A stretch of 64,000 nucleotides of DNA, from NCBI GenBank assembly GCA_046330935.1, contig JAXLRU010000003.1, positions 124,001-188,000 on the forward strand, written 5' to 3'. The stretch is from JAXLRU01 sp046330935 (lineage in GTDB: Bacteria > Actinomycetota > Actinomycetes > Actinomycetales > Kineosporiaceae). The notes beneath the pieces were generated by a model. The model ran no database searches and had not been told where the DNA came from. It saw only the letters and a list, made by a program, of their open reading frames with translations. Shown here piece after piece: positions 47,746-56,617 of this stretch (its first letter is position 1; the number at the start of each line of letters is the position of its first letter). A program made the translations under genes and the position numbers.

Positions 47746-49104
47746 TCACCGATAGGTGACCGACGACGCCGTGTACAGGCAGTTCGTGCTGTCGGGACCG
47801 TCCCCGAGGTAGGTCGGCTCGGAGCCCTTGGGCACGCCCCTGTACTTGGCGCACACGTGGATCTTGCGGCCGGAGTCGCCGAGCAGGGTCAACCGCGTGA
47901 TCGTCGCCGTGTCGCCGAAGTTCGTGTTGATGCCGACGATCGAGGTGCCCGGAGCCTTGGCGATGACGTTGTCGACGACCACGTGGCGCTGGTAGCTCGT
48001 GGAGCAGTTGCCGCAGGATCGGTAGAGCTTGCCGAAGTCCTCGACGGAGAAGTTGCGGATCACGAAGGTGCCCGGCCCGTTGTGCTGGAAGACCTTGTCG
48101 GCGGCTGCACGGGCACCGCCGCCGTCCACCGTCATGGTCTGGGTGCTCTTCGTGCCCTTGAACGTCGCCGCGTCCTCGCCCACGTCCTCCCACCAGACGT
48201 TGCTCAGCGTGCAGCTCCCGAGGCAGTGGACGCCGTCACCGGCGGGCGTCCCGATGATCACGTTCCGGAGCGTGGCGCCGTCGGCGAGGGTGAAGATCGC
48301 GGGCTGGCTCTCGGACTGCCCGCCGTCGCCGAGGCCGTAGTAGCGCTTCAGGCCGCCGTCGAAGCTGCCCGAGACCGCGATCCCCGCGCTGACCTTCACG
48401 TCCCCCGCCGAGCGGGGCCACGTGGTCGAGGGGCCGGTGACGGTGGGCACGGGCGAGGAGCTCGTGGGCACCGGCCGGGTGGTCGTCGCGGGCGGCGTGG
48501 TGGACGGGACGGTCGACGTCGTCGTGGTGGTCGGCGCGGTGGAGGTGGTCCCCGGCCGGGTCGACGTCGCCGAGGGACGGGTCTTCCTGGTCCGGGTCTT
48601 GGTCCGCTTGGTCTTCGTGCGCTTCGTCGTCCTCGACGAGGACGCGGTGGAGCCGGGGGCGGACGTCGAAGGGGCGGGGCCGGCGCCGTCCTCGCCGCAG
48701 GCGCGCCCGTTGAGGGCGAACGCGGTGGGAGCGCCCGTGCCGGCCGTGGTGCTGCCCTGGAAGCCGAACGTGGCGGTGGCCCCGGCCGCGAGCGGGCTCG
48801 CGCCGGTGGCCGTGACGGTGGTGTCCGACTCGGTGAGCGTGGCGTTCCACGCGCCGGTCACGTGCTGGCCTGCCGGCCGGCTCCACGTGAGCGACCACAC
48901 CGGCGTCGCGTCCCCCGCCTCGTTGGCCACCGCGACGTCGGCGAGGAAGCCACCCGGCCAGGCGTTGGTCACGCGGTAGGTGACGGTGCACGACGTCGCC
49001 GCCCGGGCGGGCGCGGCGACGGCCGCCACGAGGGCTCCCGCGGCGAGGGTGAGCACCGCCCCCGCCGCCAGCCGGCGGCGCGCGGATCTCGACTTCACGA
49101 CCAT
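47746..49104 (-). CDS. Secreted PL3 pectate lyase with N-terminal CBM2
   Basis: 452 residues. Signal peptide (about 1-35, AAPARA cleavage), CBM2 cellulose-binding module (about 37-130: CTVTYRVTNAWPGGFLADVAV and GQHVTGAWNATL), a long linker that begins very basic (TTKRTKTKRTKTRTRK) and becomes Thr/Pro-rich, and a polysaccharide lyase family 3 domain (about 230-452: FDGGLKRYYGLGDGGQSESQ, PAGDGVHCLGSCTLSNVWWE, DVGEDAATFKG, VFQHNGPGTFVIRNFSVEDF). It cleaves polygalacturonate by beta-elimination outside the cell while anchored to cellulose. The start ATG has AAAGGG 8 nt upstream. Divergent from otsB. Confidence 0.93.
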   Translation of the reverse strand: MVVKSRSARRRLAAGAVLTLAAGALVAAVAAPARAATSCTVTYRVTNAWPGGFLADVAVANEAGDATPVWSLTWSRPAGQHVTGAWNATLTESDTTVTATGASPLAAGATATFGFQGSTTAGTGAPTAFALNGRACGEDGAGPAPSTSAPGSTASSSRTTKRTKTKRTKTRTRKTRPSATSTRPGTTSTAPTTTTTSTVPSTTPPATTTRPVPTSSSPVPTVTGPSTTWPRSAGDVKVSAGIAVSGSFDGGLKRYYGLGDGGQSESQPAIFTLADGATLRNVIIGTPAGDGVHCLGSCTLSNVWWEDVGEDAATFKGTKSTQTMTVDGGGARAAADKVFQHNGPGTFVIRNFSVEDFGKLYRSCGNCSTSYQRHVVVDNVIAKAPGTSIVGINTNFGDTATITRLTLLGDSGRKIHVCAKYRGVPKGSEPTYLGDGPDSTNCLYTASSVTYR

Positions 49105-49273
49105 GACATCAGCCCTTTCCCGTGCGGCAGCACCGCCGCACCAGGTGGTGGGGAGCTCGGACGGTCCTGCAGTCGCGTGAGCCGCCCCGGAGGTTGCCGA
49201 CCCTGTCAGGACTCGCGCCCGGCGGCGAGGGCCGAGCGGGCGAGCTGGGCAGGAGCGGGGCAGGATCGGAGCT

Positions 49274-50110
49274 GTGGAGGAGCCGTCCTCGCGCGATCCT
49301 GTGCCGCAGTCGACGCCGTCGCCGCCGTCGCGGTCCCCGGAGGACGCCGTCCGCGCCGTGGCCACCGCGGGCACGCTGCTCGTGGCCCTGGACTTCGACG
49401 GCACCCTCGCACCGCTGGTCGACGACCGCATGGCCGCGGCCCCGCTGCCTGCCGCCGTGGCCGCCCTGCACCGGCTGGCCGCCCTGCCGCGCACCGCGCT
49501 CGCCCTGGTGTCGGGCCGCGACCTCCGAGAGCTGGCCGCGGTGTCGCGGGCACCAGCGGGCACCACGCTCGTCGGCAGCCACGGGGGCGAGTGGGCGCGT
49601 CCGGGGGTGCCCGTCGAGCAGGAGCCGATCGGGGACGCCGCGCGGGCCGAGCTGGCGGCGGCCCGTGCAGCCCTGGGCACCCTCGTGGCGGGCACCGCCG
49701 CGTTCGTCGAGGACAAGGTCGCCACCACCGTCCTGCACACCCGGCGCTGCCCGCCGGACGTCGCCGCCGCACTCGCCGCCCGCGCCCGTGACCTGCCCGC
49801 CGCGCACGGCTGGGCGGCCGTGCACGTGCTGGTCGGCAAGGACGTCGTGGAGCTCGCCGTGCGCGAGCCCGACAAGGCGGCCGCGGTGCGCCGCCTCGCC
49901 GCCGAGGCGGACGCCGACGCCGTGGTGTTCGCGGGCGACGACGTGAGCGACGAGTCGGTGTTCCGCGCGTGGGCGGGGCAGTCGTCGGCGCTGATGGTCA
50001 AGGTGGGCGCCGGGCCGACCGCCGCGGGGCTGCGCCTGGCCGGGCCCGCGGACGTCGCCGCGCTTCTGGCGGCCCTGGCCGATTACCGCGCGAGGCCGCG
50101 GACGCCCTGA
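49274..50110 (+). CDS. otsB: Trehalose-6-phosphate phosphatase
   Basis: 278 residues, HAD-superfamily. LVALDFDGTLAPLVDD (nucleophile Asp near residue 39), VSGRDLRELAAV, VGSHGGEW, and the C-terminal VVFAGDDVSDESVF (Mg-binding Asp pair) identify OtsB. It completes trehalose synthesis from the OtsA product; no otsA is in the window. The GTG start follows CAGGAT by 7 nt, a probable leaderless promoter. Trehalose serves as osmolyte and desiccation protectant. It is divergent from the pectate lyase. Confidence 0.92.
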   Translation: MEEPSSRDPVPQSTPSPPSRSPEDAVRAVATAGTLLVALDFDGTLAPLVDDRMAAAPLPAAVAALHRLAALPRTALALVSGRDLRELAAVSRAPAGTTLVGSHGGEWARPGVPVEQEPIGDAARAELAAARAALGTLVAGTAAFVEDKVATTVLHTRRCPPDVAAALAARARDLPAAHGWAAVHVLVGKDVVELAVREPDKAAAVRRLAAEADADAVVFAGDDVSDESVFRAWAGQSSALMVKVGAGPTAAGLRLAGPADVAALLAALADYRARPRTP

Positions 50111-50127
50111 CCTCCGCCGCACATGCA

Positions 50128-50170
50128 GGTGGGGAGCACCCCCGCGCCAGGCACGAGAATGCTCCCCACC
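50128..50170. terminator. Hairpin between convergent otsB and GH62 genes
   Basis: GGTGGGGAGCA (50128-50138) pairs perfectly with TGCTCCCCACC (50160-50170), loop 21 nt, between the two convergent stop codons. A second small hairpin (CCGCACTTGCGGTGCGG) follows. Probable bidirectional terminator. Confidence 0.65.
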
Positions 50171-50199
50171 ACCGCACTTGCGGTGCGGTCAGCGGATGG

Positions 50200-52431
50200 T
50201 CACCGCTGCAGGGTCAGCAGACCCGGACGGTACGGCAGCTGGTCGTAGGGGCCCGAGGAGTTCGGGGCCTTGCCCTGGTAGAGCAGCTGCAGGTTGCACG
50301 GGTCGATCGTCATCGTCTGGTCGTTGGTCGCCCGGACCAGGTCACCGTGACTGATGTCGTTCGTCCAGTCGGCGTTGCTGGTGTTGGCCTTGCCCGCGAA
50401 CGGCGTGTTCTCGGACGTCGCCTGGGGGCTCCAGTTCCCGCCGAGGCTGCTGGAGGTGTAGGAGCGGAAGTACCGCCCCCGGCTCCCGATCGACTCGACG
50501 ATCATCAGGTACTGCTGCTGGCCCTTGACCCGGTACACCTGGACGGCCTCGAACAGGTTGTTCGTGGTGTCGCTCATGATCGTGGTGTAGTTCGAGCCGA
50601 AGCTGCCCGGGAAATTCCCGATCGGCATGCTCGCCCGGTAGATCTTGCCGTTGTCACCGGCGAAGAACAGGTACATGTTCTGGTCGTCGGCGATCAGCGT
50701 CTGGTCGATCGGGCCGGTGTTGGAGCCGGAGATGTCCCCCGTGAACAGCGTCTGGGCCGAGGACCAGCCGTTGGGGTTCGTGGGGTCGGAGGACGTCTTG
50801 TAGCTGAACTTCGTGGGCCCCCACTGGTAGGCGAGGATCCAGACGTTCTTGGGTGCGAAGTAGAACAACGTGGGTGCCACGGTGCCCTGGCTCATCTGGT
50901 TCTGCGACGCCGATCCCATCTCGGACCAGTTCGTGAACGTCGAGAAGTTCATGGAGCCGTAGTTGCCGTTGTTCATCGTCGCGTAGACGAGGTACTTGCC
51001 GTTGTACGGCACGGCCGTGAAGTCCTTGAGGTTGTACCAACCCGACCTGGGCTGGGCCAGCGGCCCGGAGGAGTTCCACCGGTAGGACGACGGCAGGGTG
51101 CAGGTCTGCGACGGCGAGGACGTCGTCGGGACCGGGTTGGACGTCGTGGGGTTGGGGTTGGACGTCGTCGGGTTGGTCGTGGGGGTCTGGCCCTGCAGGG
51201 TCAGCACGCCCGGACGCCACGGCAGCAGGTTGTAGTCCCCGCCCGCCGAGGGGTTCTTGCCCTGGTAGAGCACCTGCAGGTTGCACGGGTCGATGGTGAA
51301 CGTCTGGTCGTTGGTCGACCGGACGATCTCCCCGTGGCTGATGTCGTTGGTCCAGCTGGCGTTGGCGTTGGCCTTGCCCGCGAACGGGTTGGACTCCGAC
51401 GTGGCCTGCGGCGTCCAGTTGCCGCTGAGGCTGGTCGCCGTGTAGGTGCGGAAGTAGCGCCCCTGGCTGCCGATCGACTCGACCATCATCAGGTACAGCT
51501 GCTGGCCCTTGACCCGGTACACCTGGACGGCCTCGAACAGGTTGTTCGTGGTGTCGCTCATGACCGTCGTGTAGTTCGAGCCGAAGCTGCCCGGGAAGTT
51601 CCCGAGCGGCATGCTCGCCCGGTAGATCTTGCCGTTGTCACCGGCGAAGAACAGGTACATGTTCTGGTCGTCGGCGATCAGCGTCTGGTCGATCGGCCCG
51701 TAGGGGGCGTCGCCCACGCTGCCGGTGAACAGCGGCTGCGCGGCCGACCACCCGTTGGGGTTCGTCGGGTCGCTGGAGGTCTTGTACAGGAAGGGCCACT
51801 GGCCCCACTGGTAGGCGAGCACCCAGATGTTCTTCGGCGCGAAGTAGAACAGCGTCGGGGCCACCGTGCCCGAGTTCATGCCGGTCTGCTGGGCGGTGCC
51901 CATGTCGGACCAGTTGGTGAACGGCGCGAACGCCATCGACCCGTAGTTGCCGCCGCTGTTGACGTTGGACGCGTACACGAGGTGCTTGCCGTTGTAGGGC
52001 ACCGTCGTGAAGTCCTTGAGCGACACCCAGCCGTTGGCGGGGTTGGCCAGCGGGCCGCTGGAGTTCCAGCGGTAGGTGCTGGGCAGCGCGCAGGTCTGCG
52101 GCGGCGTCGACGTCGTGGGGGTGGGCGTCGACGTGGTGGGCGTCGGCGTCGATGTCGTCGGCACGGGGGTGGTGGTCGTGGGCTGGGGGCCCCCGGGCGT
52201 GCGCGTCTTGCAGGTCTTCTTGCCGTTCTTGCCGGTGCGGCACTTCACCTTGACGGTCTTCTTCTTCGCCGCGGGCGCGACGACCGGGGCGGCCGTGGAC
52301 GTGGCGGTGGGCACGGCGGAGGCGGCGGTGGCGCCACTCGCCGAGGCGGCGAGCACGACGCCGCTGAGCGCGAGGGCTGCGACGCTGCCGGCCGCGACGA
52401 GACGGCGCGATCGCAGGGGTGGGCGGTTCAT
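50200..52431 (-). CDS. Secreted protein with two GH62 alpha-L-arabinofuranosidase domains
   Basis: 743 residues. Signal peptide (about 1-37), a basic Cys loop (CRTGKNGKKTC), a Pro/Thr linker, GH62 domain 1 (about 112-417), a second linker (NPTTSNPNPTTSNPVPTTSS) and GH62 domain 2 (about 441-743). Both domains keep the family pattern: PSTYRWNSSGPL / PSSYRWNSSGPL start, KDFT, GTVAPTLFYFAPKN, GPIDQTLIADDQNMYLFFAG (general-acid region), FEAVQVYRVKGQQ and DISHGE/DISHGD near the end. They remove arabinose from arabinoxylan or arabinan. No carbohydrate-binding module is seen. The ATG has GGAGAGGAAA upstream. Two GH62 units in one chain is unusual. Confidence 0.94.
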   Translation of the reverse strand: MNRPPLRSRRLVAAGSVAALALSGVVLAASASGATAASAVPTATSTAAPVVAPAAKKKTVKVKCRTGKNGKKTCKTRTPGGPQPTTTTPVPTTSTPTPTTSTPTPTTSTPPQTCALPSTYRWNSSGPLANPANGWVSLKDFTTVPYNGKHLVYASNVNSGGNYGSMAFAPFTNWSDMGTAQQTGMNSGTVAPTLFYFAPKNIWVLAYQWGQWPFLYKTSSDPTNPNGWSAAQPLFTGSVGDAPYGPIDQTLIADDQNMYLFFAGDNGKIYRASMPLGNFPGSFGSNYTTVMSDTTNNLFEAVQVYRVKGQQLYLMMVESIGSQGRYFRTYTATSLSGNWTPQATSESNPFAGKANANASWTNDISHGEIVRSTNDQTFTIDPCNLQVLYQGKNPSAGGDYNLLPWRPGVLTLQGQTPTTNPTTSNPNPTTSNPVPTTSSPSQTCTLPSSYRWNSSGPLAQPRSGWYNLKDFTAVPYNGKYLVYATMNNGNYGSMNFSTFTNWSEMGSASQNQMSQGTVAPTLFYFAPKNVWILAYQWGPTKFSYKTSSDPTNPNGWSSAQTLFTGDISGSNTGPIDQTLIADDQNMYLFFAGDNGKIYRASMPIGNFPGSFGSNYTTIMSDTTNNLFEAVQVYRVKGQQQYLMIVESIGSRGRYFRSYTSSSLGGNWSPQATSENTPFAGKANTSNADWTNDISHGDLVRATNDQTMTIDPCNLQLLYQGKAPNSSGPYDQLPYRPGLLTLQR

Positions 52432-52770
52432 GGAGCTTTCCTCTCCGTCGAGGATCGGTGCGGGATCAGGCGCGGGGCGCGGGGCCCGACGCCGGTCCGG
52501 TGCACGGATTACATTGAAGACGAGGCGGATTTTCTGTAATACTGCCGAGGGCGGCACCCGGACGGGCGACGAACATACGTGGCGTTCCGGGTCGCCTGCG
52601 GAGCGTGATGCTCCCGTGAACGTTTCCTCGTGGATTCTCCTCCTGAAACTTCCGAATGATCTCGGAGAGGACTCGGGCAGGAACTCGCGAGATGTTAACG
52701 CTCACACCTTCACGGCACCAGACCCGTCCGCCGGACGGGGAGAAAAGGGTCCGGACAGTGCGACGGGCGG
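52432..52770 (-). promoter_or_regulatory. Upstream control region of the GH62 gene
   Basis: 339 bp without a gene, clearly more AT-rich than its flanks. It holds an ATTACA...TGTAAT inverted repeat (52508-52513 and 52535-52540), and a LacI-family-like near-palindrome TGTTAACGCTCACA (52693-52706). A GAAACTTCCGAA segment nearby resembles the GAAA/TTTC-type sites of xylan regulators. Likely sugar-dependent control of the arabinofuranosidase; the regulator is not in the window. Confidence 0.5.
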
Positions 52771-53769
52771 TCAGCCCCGAAGGCCCCGGGCCACCTCGGC
52801 GGCCCAGTAGGTGAGCACCATGTCGGCCCCCGCGCGGCGCACCGACAGCAGGGTCTCGGCGATGGTGCGCTCGCGGTCCAGCCACCCGTTGGCGGCCGCA
52901 GCCTCGACCATCGCGTACTCCCCCGACACCTGGTAGGCGGCCACGGGGACGCTGACCGCGGCGCGCACGGCGGCCACGACGTCGAGGTAGGCCAGCGCGG
53001 GCTTCACCATCACGACGTCGGCGCCCTCGGCCACGTCGAGGGCGACCTCCCGCAGCGACTCGCGCACGTTGGCCGGGTCCTGCTGGTACTGCCGGCGGTC
53101 GCCCGTCAGCGTCGACTCCACGGCGTCGCGGAAGGGCCCGTAGAACGCCGAGGCGTACTTGGCCGAGTAGGCGAGGATGCCGACGCCGTCGTGGCCCGCG
53201 GCGTCCAGCGCCGAGCGGATCACCCCGACCTGGCCGTCCATCATGCCGCTGGGCCCCACGAGGTGGACCCCTGCCTCGGCCAGCACCACCCCCATGTCGG
53301 CGTAACGGGCCAGCGTGGCGTCGTTGTCCACCGAGCCCGCCTGCGGTCCGCTCTCGACGAGGACCCCGCAGTGCCCGTGGTCGGTGAACTCGTCGAGGCA
53401 CAGGTCGGCCATGACGGGCAGCGCGTCGCCCACCTCGGCGACGCAGTCGCGCACCGCCACCGACAGCACGCCGTCGGGATCCGTGGCCCCCGACCCCTGC
53501 GCGTCGCGCACCGCCGGGACGCCGAACAGCATCACCCCGCCGAGGCCCAGCTCCGCGGCCTCGGCCACGGCCGCCCGCAACGTGTCGCGGGTGTGCTGCA
53601 CGACCCCCGGCATCGACCGCACGGGGATCGCCTCGGTGGCGCCCTCCCGCACGAACAGCGGCAGGATCAGCGCCGACGGCGACAGCACGGTCTCGGCGAC
53701 CAGCCGCCGGATCGCCGGGGTCCGCCGCAGGCGCCGCGGCCGGACCGCGGGGAAGGCGCCCGAGGTCAC
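52771..53769 (-). CDS. hemB: Delta-aminolevulinic acid dehydratase (porphobilinogen synthase)
   Basis: 332 residues, TIM barrel that condenses two 5-aminolevulinates into porphobilinogen. Schiff-base lysines lie in AYSAKYASAFYGPF (near 201) and VMVKPALAYLD (near 254). The metal loop reads DLCLDEFTDHGHCG: Cys, Asp, Cys, a mixed form between the Cys3 zinc site and the Asp-rich magnesium type, common in actinobacteria. SGMMDGQVGVIR is the allosteric/active-site motif. The GTG at 53769 overlaps the hemD stop by 4 nt; it is the last gene of the rex-hem operon. Confidence 0.96.
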   Translation of the reverse strand: MTSGAFPAVRPRRLRRTPAIRRLVAETVLSPSALILPLFVREGATEAIPVRSMPGVVQHTRDTLRAAVAEAAELGLGGVMLFGVPAVRDAQGSGATDPDGVLSVAVRDCVAEVGDALPVMADLCLDEFTDHGHCGVLVESGPQAGSVDNDATLARYADMGVVLAEAGVHLVGPSGMMDGQVGVIRSALDAAGHDGVGILAYSAKYASAFYGPFRDAVESTLTGDRRQYQQDPANVRESLREVALDVAEGADVVMVKPALAYLDVVAAVRAAVSVPVAAYQVSGEYAMVEAAAANGWLDRERTIAETLLSVRRAGADMVLTYWAAEVARGLRG

Positions 53770-55523
53770 TTCGACGACCGCCGCGACCCGCCCTTGCGCC
53801 GGCTCGGGCGCACCGGGGCGTCCCCGGCCTCGACCGCGGCCGCGCGCAGCGAGGCGCCGTACTCGGCGAGCGCCGCGACCAGCGAGTCCACGTTCGGCTC
53901 CTGCGCCAGGACGTCGACCCTCAAGCCGTGCTCGGTGGCCGTCTTGGCGGTGGCGGGCCCGATGCACGCCACGACCGTCGTGGTGTGCGGCTTGCCCGCG
54001 ATGCCCACGAGATTGCGCACGGTGGAGGACGACGTGAAGACGACGGCGTCGAACTGGCCCGTCTTGATCGCCTCGCGGACGTGCGCGGGCGGCGGCGCCG
54101 CCCGGACCGTGCGGTAGGCGGTGACGTCGTCGACCTCCCAGCCGCCCGCCTGCAGGCCGGCGACCAGGGTGTCGGTGGCGATGTCGGCCCGCGGCAGGAA
54201 CACCCGGTTGATCGGGTCGAGCACGTCGTCGAAGGGCGGCCACTCCTCGAGCAGGCCCTGCGCCGACTGCTCCCCCGTCGGCACGAGGTCGGGTTCGATG
54301 CCCCACTCGCGCAGCGCGGCGGCGGTGACCCCGCCGACCGCGGCCACCTTCAGCCCGGCGAAGGCCCGCGCGTCGAGCCCGAACTCCTGGAACTTCTCCC
54401 GGATGGCGCGCACGGCGTTCACCGACGTGAAGCCGATCCACTCGTAGCGGCCCGTGACCAGGCCCTTCACGGCCTTCTCGATCTGCTGCGGGGTGCGCGG
54501 CGGCTCCACCGAGATGGTCGGGACGACGTCGGCGGTGGCGCCGAACTCCTCCAGGCGCGACACCATCGACCCGGCCTGCTCCTTGGTCCGCGGCACCAGC
54601 ACCCGCCACCCGAACAGGGGCTTGGTCTCGAACCACGATCCGGTGCCGCGCAGGTCGACGACGGCCCCGACGACGGCGGTGACGGGGCGGTCGAGGTCGG
54701 TCTTGGGCAGCTGCTCGGGGACGTCGGCGAGCGCCCACACGTGCGTGCGCTGCCCGACCGTGGTGCCCTCGGCGGTCACGGCCACGGGGGTCGCACCGCC
54801 GCGACCGGCACCGAGCAGTCCCTCGGCGGCGAGCACGACGTCGTCGGGCAGGCCCAGGACGACGACCGTGGTGTCGTCGGCGACGTGCCGCGACCAGTCG
54901 ACGTCGGCGCCCCGCGGGCGCACGACGTGCACGCCGGCGACCCCTTCGGGCGCGAGCGGGACCCCCGCGTAGGTGGGCACCGCGAAGGCGGGCGACACCC
55001 CGGGGACGAGCTCGACGCCCACGCCCGCCTCGCGCAGCGCGGCGACCTCCTGCAGCAGGCAGGGAGCCAGCGCAGGGTCGCCGTCGAGCAGCCGGACGAC
55101 CCGCAGGGGACGCGCGGCGGTGCCGGCGCCCTCGGGCAGGGCCAGCGGCACGGGGGCGGCGGGGAAGGGGTCGGCCTCGCCGTCGGCCGCAGCCGCGGGG
55201 GCGGCGGGGGTCGACAGCGCGGCGACGTCGAGGGCGCCCGTGGCGGCACCCACGAGCAGGGCGGCGCGGGCGGCACCGGGCAGCGGCTGGCCGTCGTCGC
55301 CGAAGCCGGCGTCGACGACCGCGACGCCCTCGCGGCAGTACGCGCGCAGGAGCGCCTCGCGGCGGCCCTCGTCGAGGACGACGACGTCGGCCTCGCGCAG
55401 CCGCTGCACGGCACGCAGCGTGAGCAGGCCCTCGTCGCCCGGTCCGGCCGCGACGAAGGCGACCTCACCGTGGAGGGTGCCGGTGGACGGGGTGGCCGGG
55501 CCTGGGGTGCGAGCAGGACTCAC
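53766..55523 (-). CDS. hemD: Fused uroporphyrinogen-III C-methyltransferase-like / uroporphyrinogen-III synthase
   Basis: 585 residues. N-terminal tetrapyrrole-methylase-like domain (about 17-270: VAFVAAGPGDEGLLTLRAV, with a GPGD loop, and VPGVSPAFAVPTYAGVPL) and C-terminal HEM4 domain (about 305-560: WRVLVPRTKEQAGSMVSRL, WIGFTSVNAVRAIREK, FDAVVFTSSSTVRNLVG, ACIGPATAKTATEHGLRVDV). This CysG/HemD fusion is the normal actinobacterial form; the HEM4 part closes the uroporphyrinogen III ring. The methylase half is diverged, with a truncated middle, so SUMT activity is uncertain. GTG start overlaps the hemC stop by 4 nt. Confidence 0.94.
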   Translation of the reverse strand: MSPARTPGPATPSTGTLHGEVAFVAAGPGDEGLLTLRAVQRLREADVVVLDEGRREALLRAYCREGVAVVDAGFGDDGQPLPGAARAALLVGAATGALDVAALSTPAAPAAAADGEADPFPAAPVPLALPEGAGTAARPLRVVRLLDGDPALAPCLLQEVAALREAGVGVELVPGVSPAFAVPTYAGVPLAPEGVAGVHVVRPRGADVDWSRHVADDTTVVVLGLPDDVVLAAEGLLGAGRGGATPVAVTAEGTTVGQRTHVWALADVPEQLPKTDLDRPVTAVVGAVVDLRGTGSWFETKPLFGWRVLVPRTKEQAGSMVSRLEEFGATADVVPTISVEPPRTPQQIEKAVKGLVTGRYEWIGFTSVNAVRAIREKFQEFGLDARAFAGLKVAAVGGVTAAALREWGIEPDLVPTGEQSAQGLLEEWPPFDDVLDPINRVFLPRADIATDTLVAGLQAGGWEVDDVTAYRTVRAAPPPAHVREAIKTGQFDAVVFTSSSTVRNLVGIAGKPHTTTVVACIGPATAKTATEHGLRVDVLAQEPNVDSLVAALAEYGASLRAAAVEAGDAPVRPSRRKGGSRRSSK

Positions 55524-56617
55524 AGGTCACCTTCTCTGGCCGCGTCGGGACGGGGGGACGAACTGGCGCCGGGGACGGCGGATGGTCGTCCCGCGGCGGC
55601 GGCGGCGCGGGCGATCAGGTGGGCGGCTCCGTCGGCGAGCAGCTCGCCGGCGAGACGGACGCCGAGGGCCCGCGCGTCGGCGACGGGATCCGGCGACGCG
55701 GCACGGCCCTCGATCCTGCGGCGCAGGACGCGCGAGCCGTCGGGGGCCGCGACCACGGCCTCCAGCGCGAGCGTGCGCGCCGCGCCCGAGCCGGACCCCG
55801 AGCCCGGCAGGGCGTAGGCGCCGAGGGGCGCGGCGCAGCCGGCCTCGACGGCGGCGAGCAGGGCCCGTTCGGCGACGACGGCCAGGCGGGTGGGCTCGTG
55901 GTCGAGCGGGGCCAGGGCGGCGAGCACGGTGGCGTCGCCTGCCCGGCACTCGACGGCCAGCGCCCCCTGCCCGGGGGCGGGCACCATGAGCTCGGCCGGC
56001 AGGACGTCGGTGGCCTCGGCCTCGCGGCCCAGCCGCAGGAGGCCGGCACGGGCGAGGACGACGGCGTCGACGGCGCCCTCGGCGACCAGCCGCAGCCGGG
56101 TGTCGACGTTGCCGCGGACGTCCACGACCACCAGCGACCTGCCCTGCTCACGCGCGGCGGCGAGCAGCTGCGCCGCGCGGCGCGGGGAGCCGGTGCCGAT
56201 CCGCGAGCCGTCGGGACGGGCGGCGAAGGTCAGCCCGCCCCGCGCGACGAGGACGTCGCGGGGGTCCTCACGCTCGGGGACGGCGGCCAGCGCCAGCCCG
56301 TCGGCGGGGCCCGTGGGCAGGTCCTTCAGCGAGTGCACGGCGAGGTCGACGTCGCCGCGCAGGAGCGCCTCGCGCAGCGCGGAGACGAACACGCCCGTGC
56401 CGCCGAGGGAGGACAGCGGCGCGGTCGTGACGTCGCCGTGCGTGGTCACCTCGACGAGCTCGACGCGCAGGTCGAGCCCCGAGGACGCAGCAGCGGCCTC
56501 GATCCGGTCGGCCACCCAGCGCGACTGGGTGGTCGCCAGGGCCGAACGGCGGGTGCCCAGGCGCAGGACGCCGCGGGCGGCGCCGGCAGCGGGGGCGGCC
56601 GGGGAGGACACGCTCAT
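55520..56617 (-). CDS. hemC: Porphobilinogen deaminase (hydroxymethylbilane synthase)
   Basis: 365 residues. It polymerises four porphobilinogens onto a dipyrromethane cofactor. Signatures: LRLGTRRSALATTQSRWVAD, FVSALREALLRGDVDLAVHSLKDLP is split as REALLRGDVDLAVHS then LKDLP, GTGSPRRAAQL, and the cofactor cysteine in VEAGCAAPLGAY (near residue 257). A Ser/Pro-rich C-terminal tail follows the usual end. The ATG overlaps the hemA stop by 4 nt. Confidence 0.96.
   Translation of the reverse strand: MSVSSPAAPAAGAARGVLRLGTRRSALATTQSRWVADRIEAAAASSGLDLRVELVEVTTHGDVTTAPLSSLGGTGVFVSALREALLRGDVDLAVHSLKDLPTGPADGLALAAVPEREDPRDVLVARGGLTFAARPDGSRIGTGSPRRAAQLLAAAREQGRSLVVVDVRGNVDTRLRLVAEGAVDAVVLARAGLLRLGREAEATDVLPAELMVPAPGQGALAVECRAGDATVLAALAPLDHEPTRLAVVAERALLAAVEAGCAAPLGAYALPGSGSGSGAARTLALEAVVAAPDGSRVLRRRIEGRAASPDPVADARALGVRLAGELLADGAAHLIARAAAAAGRPSAVPGASSSPRPDAAREGDL

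Noticed and set aside
46064..48193. N-terminal extension of Ada-AlkA to 48193
   Set aside because: The extra ~180 codons are antisense/out-of-frame overlap with the pectate lyase gene; the family start is at 47647.
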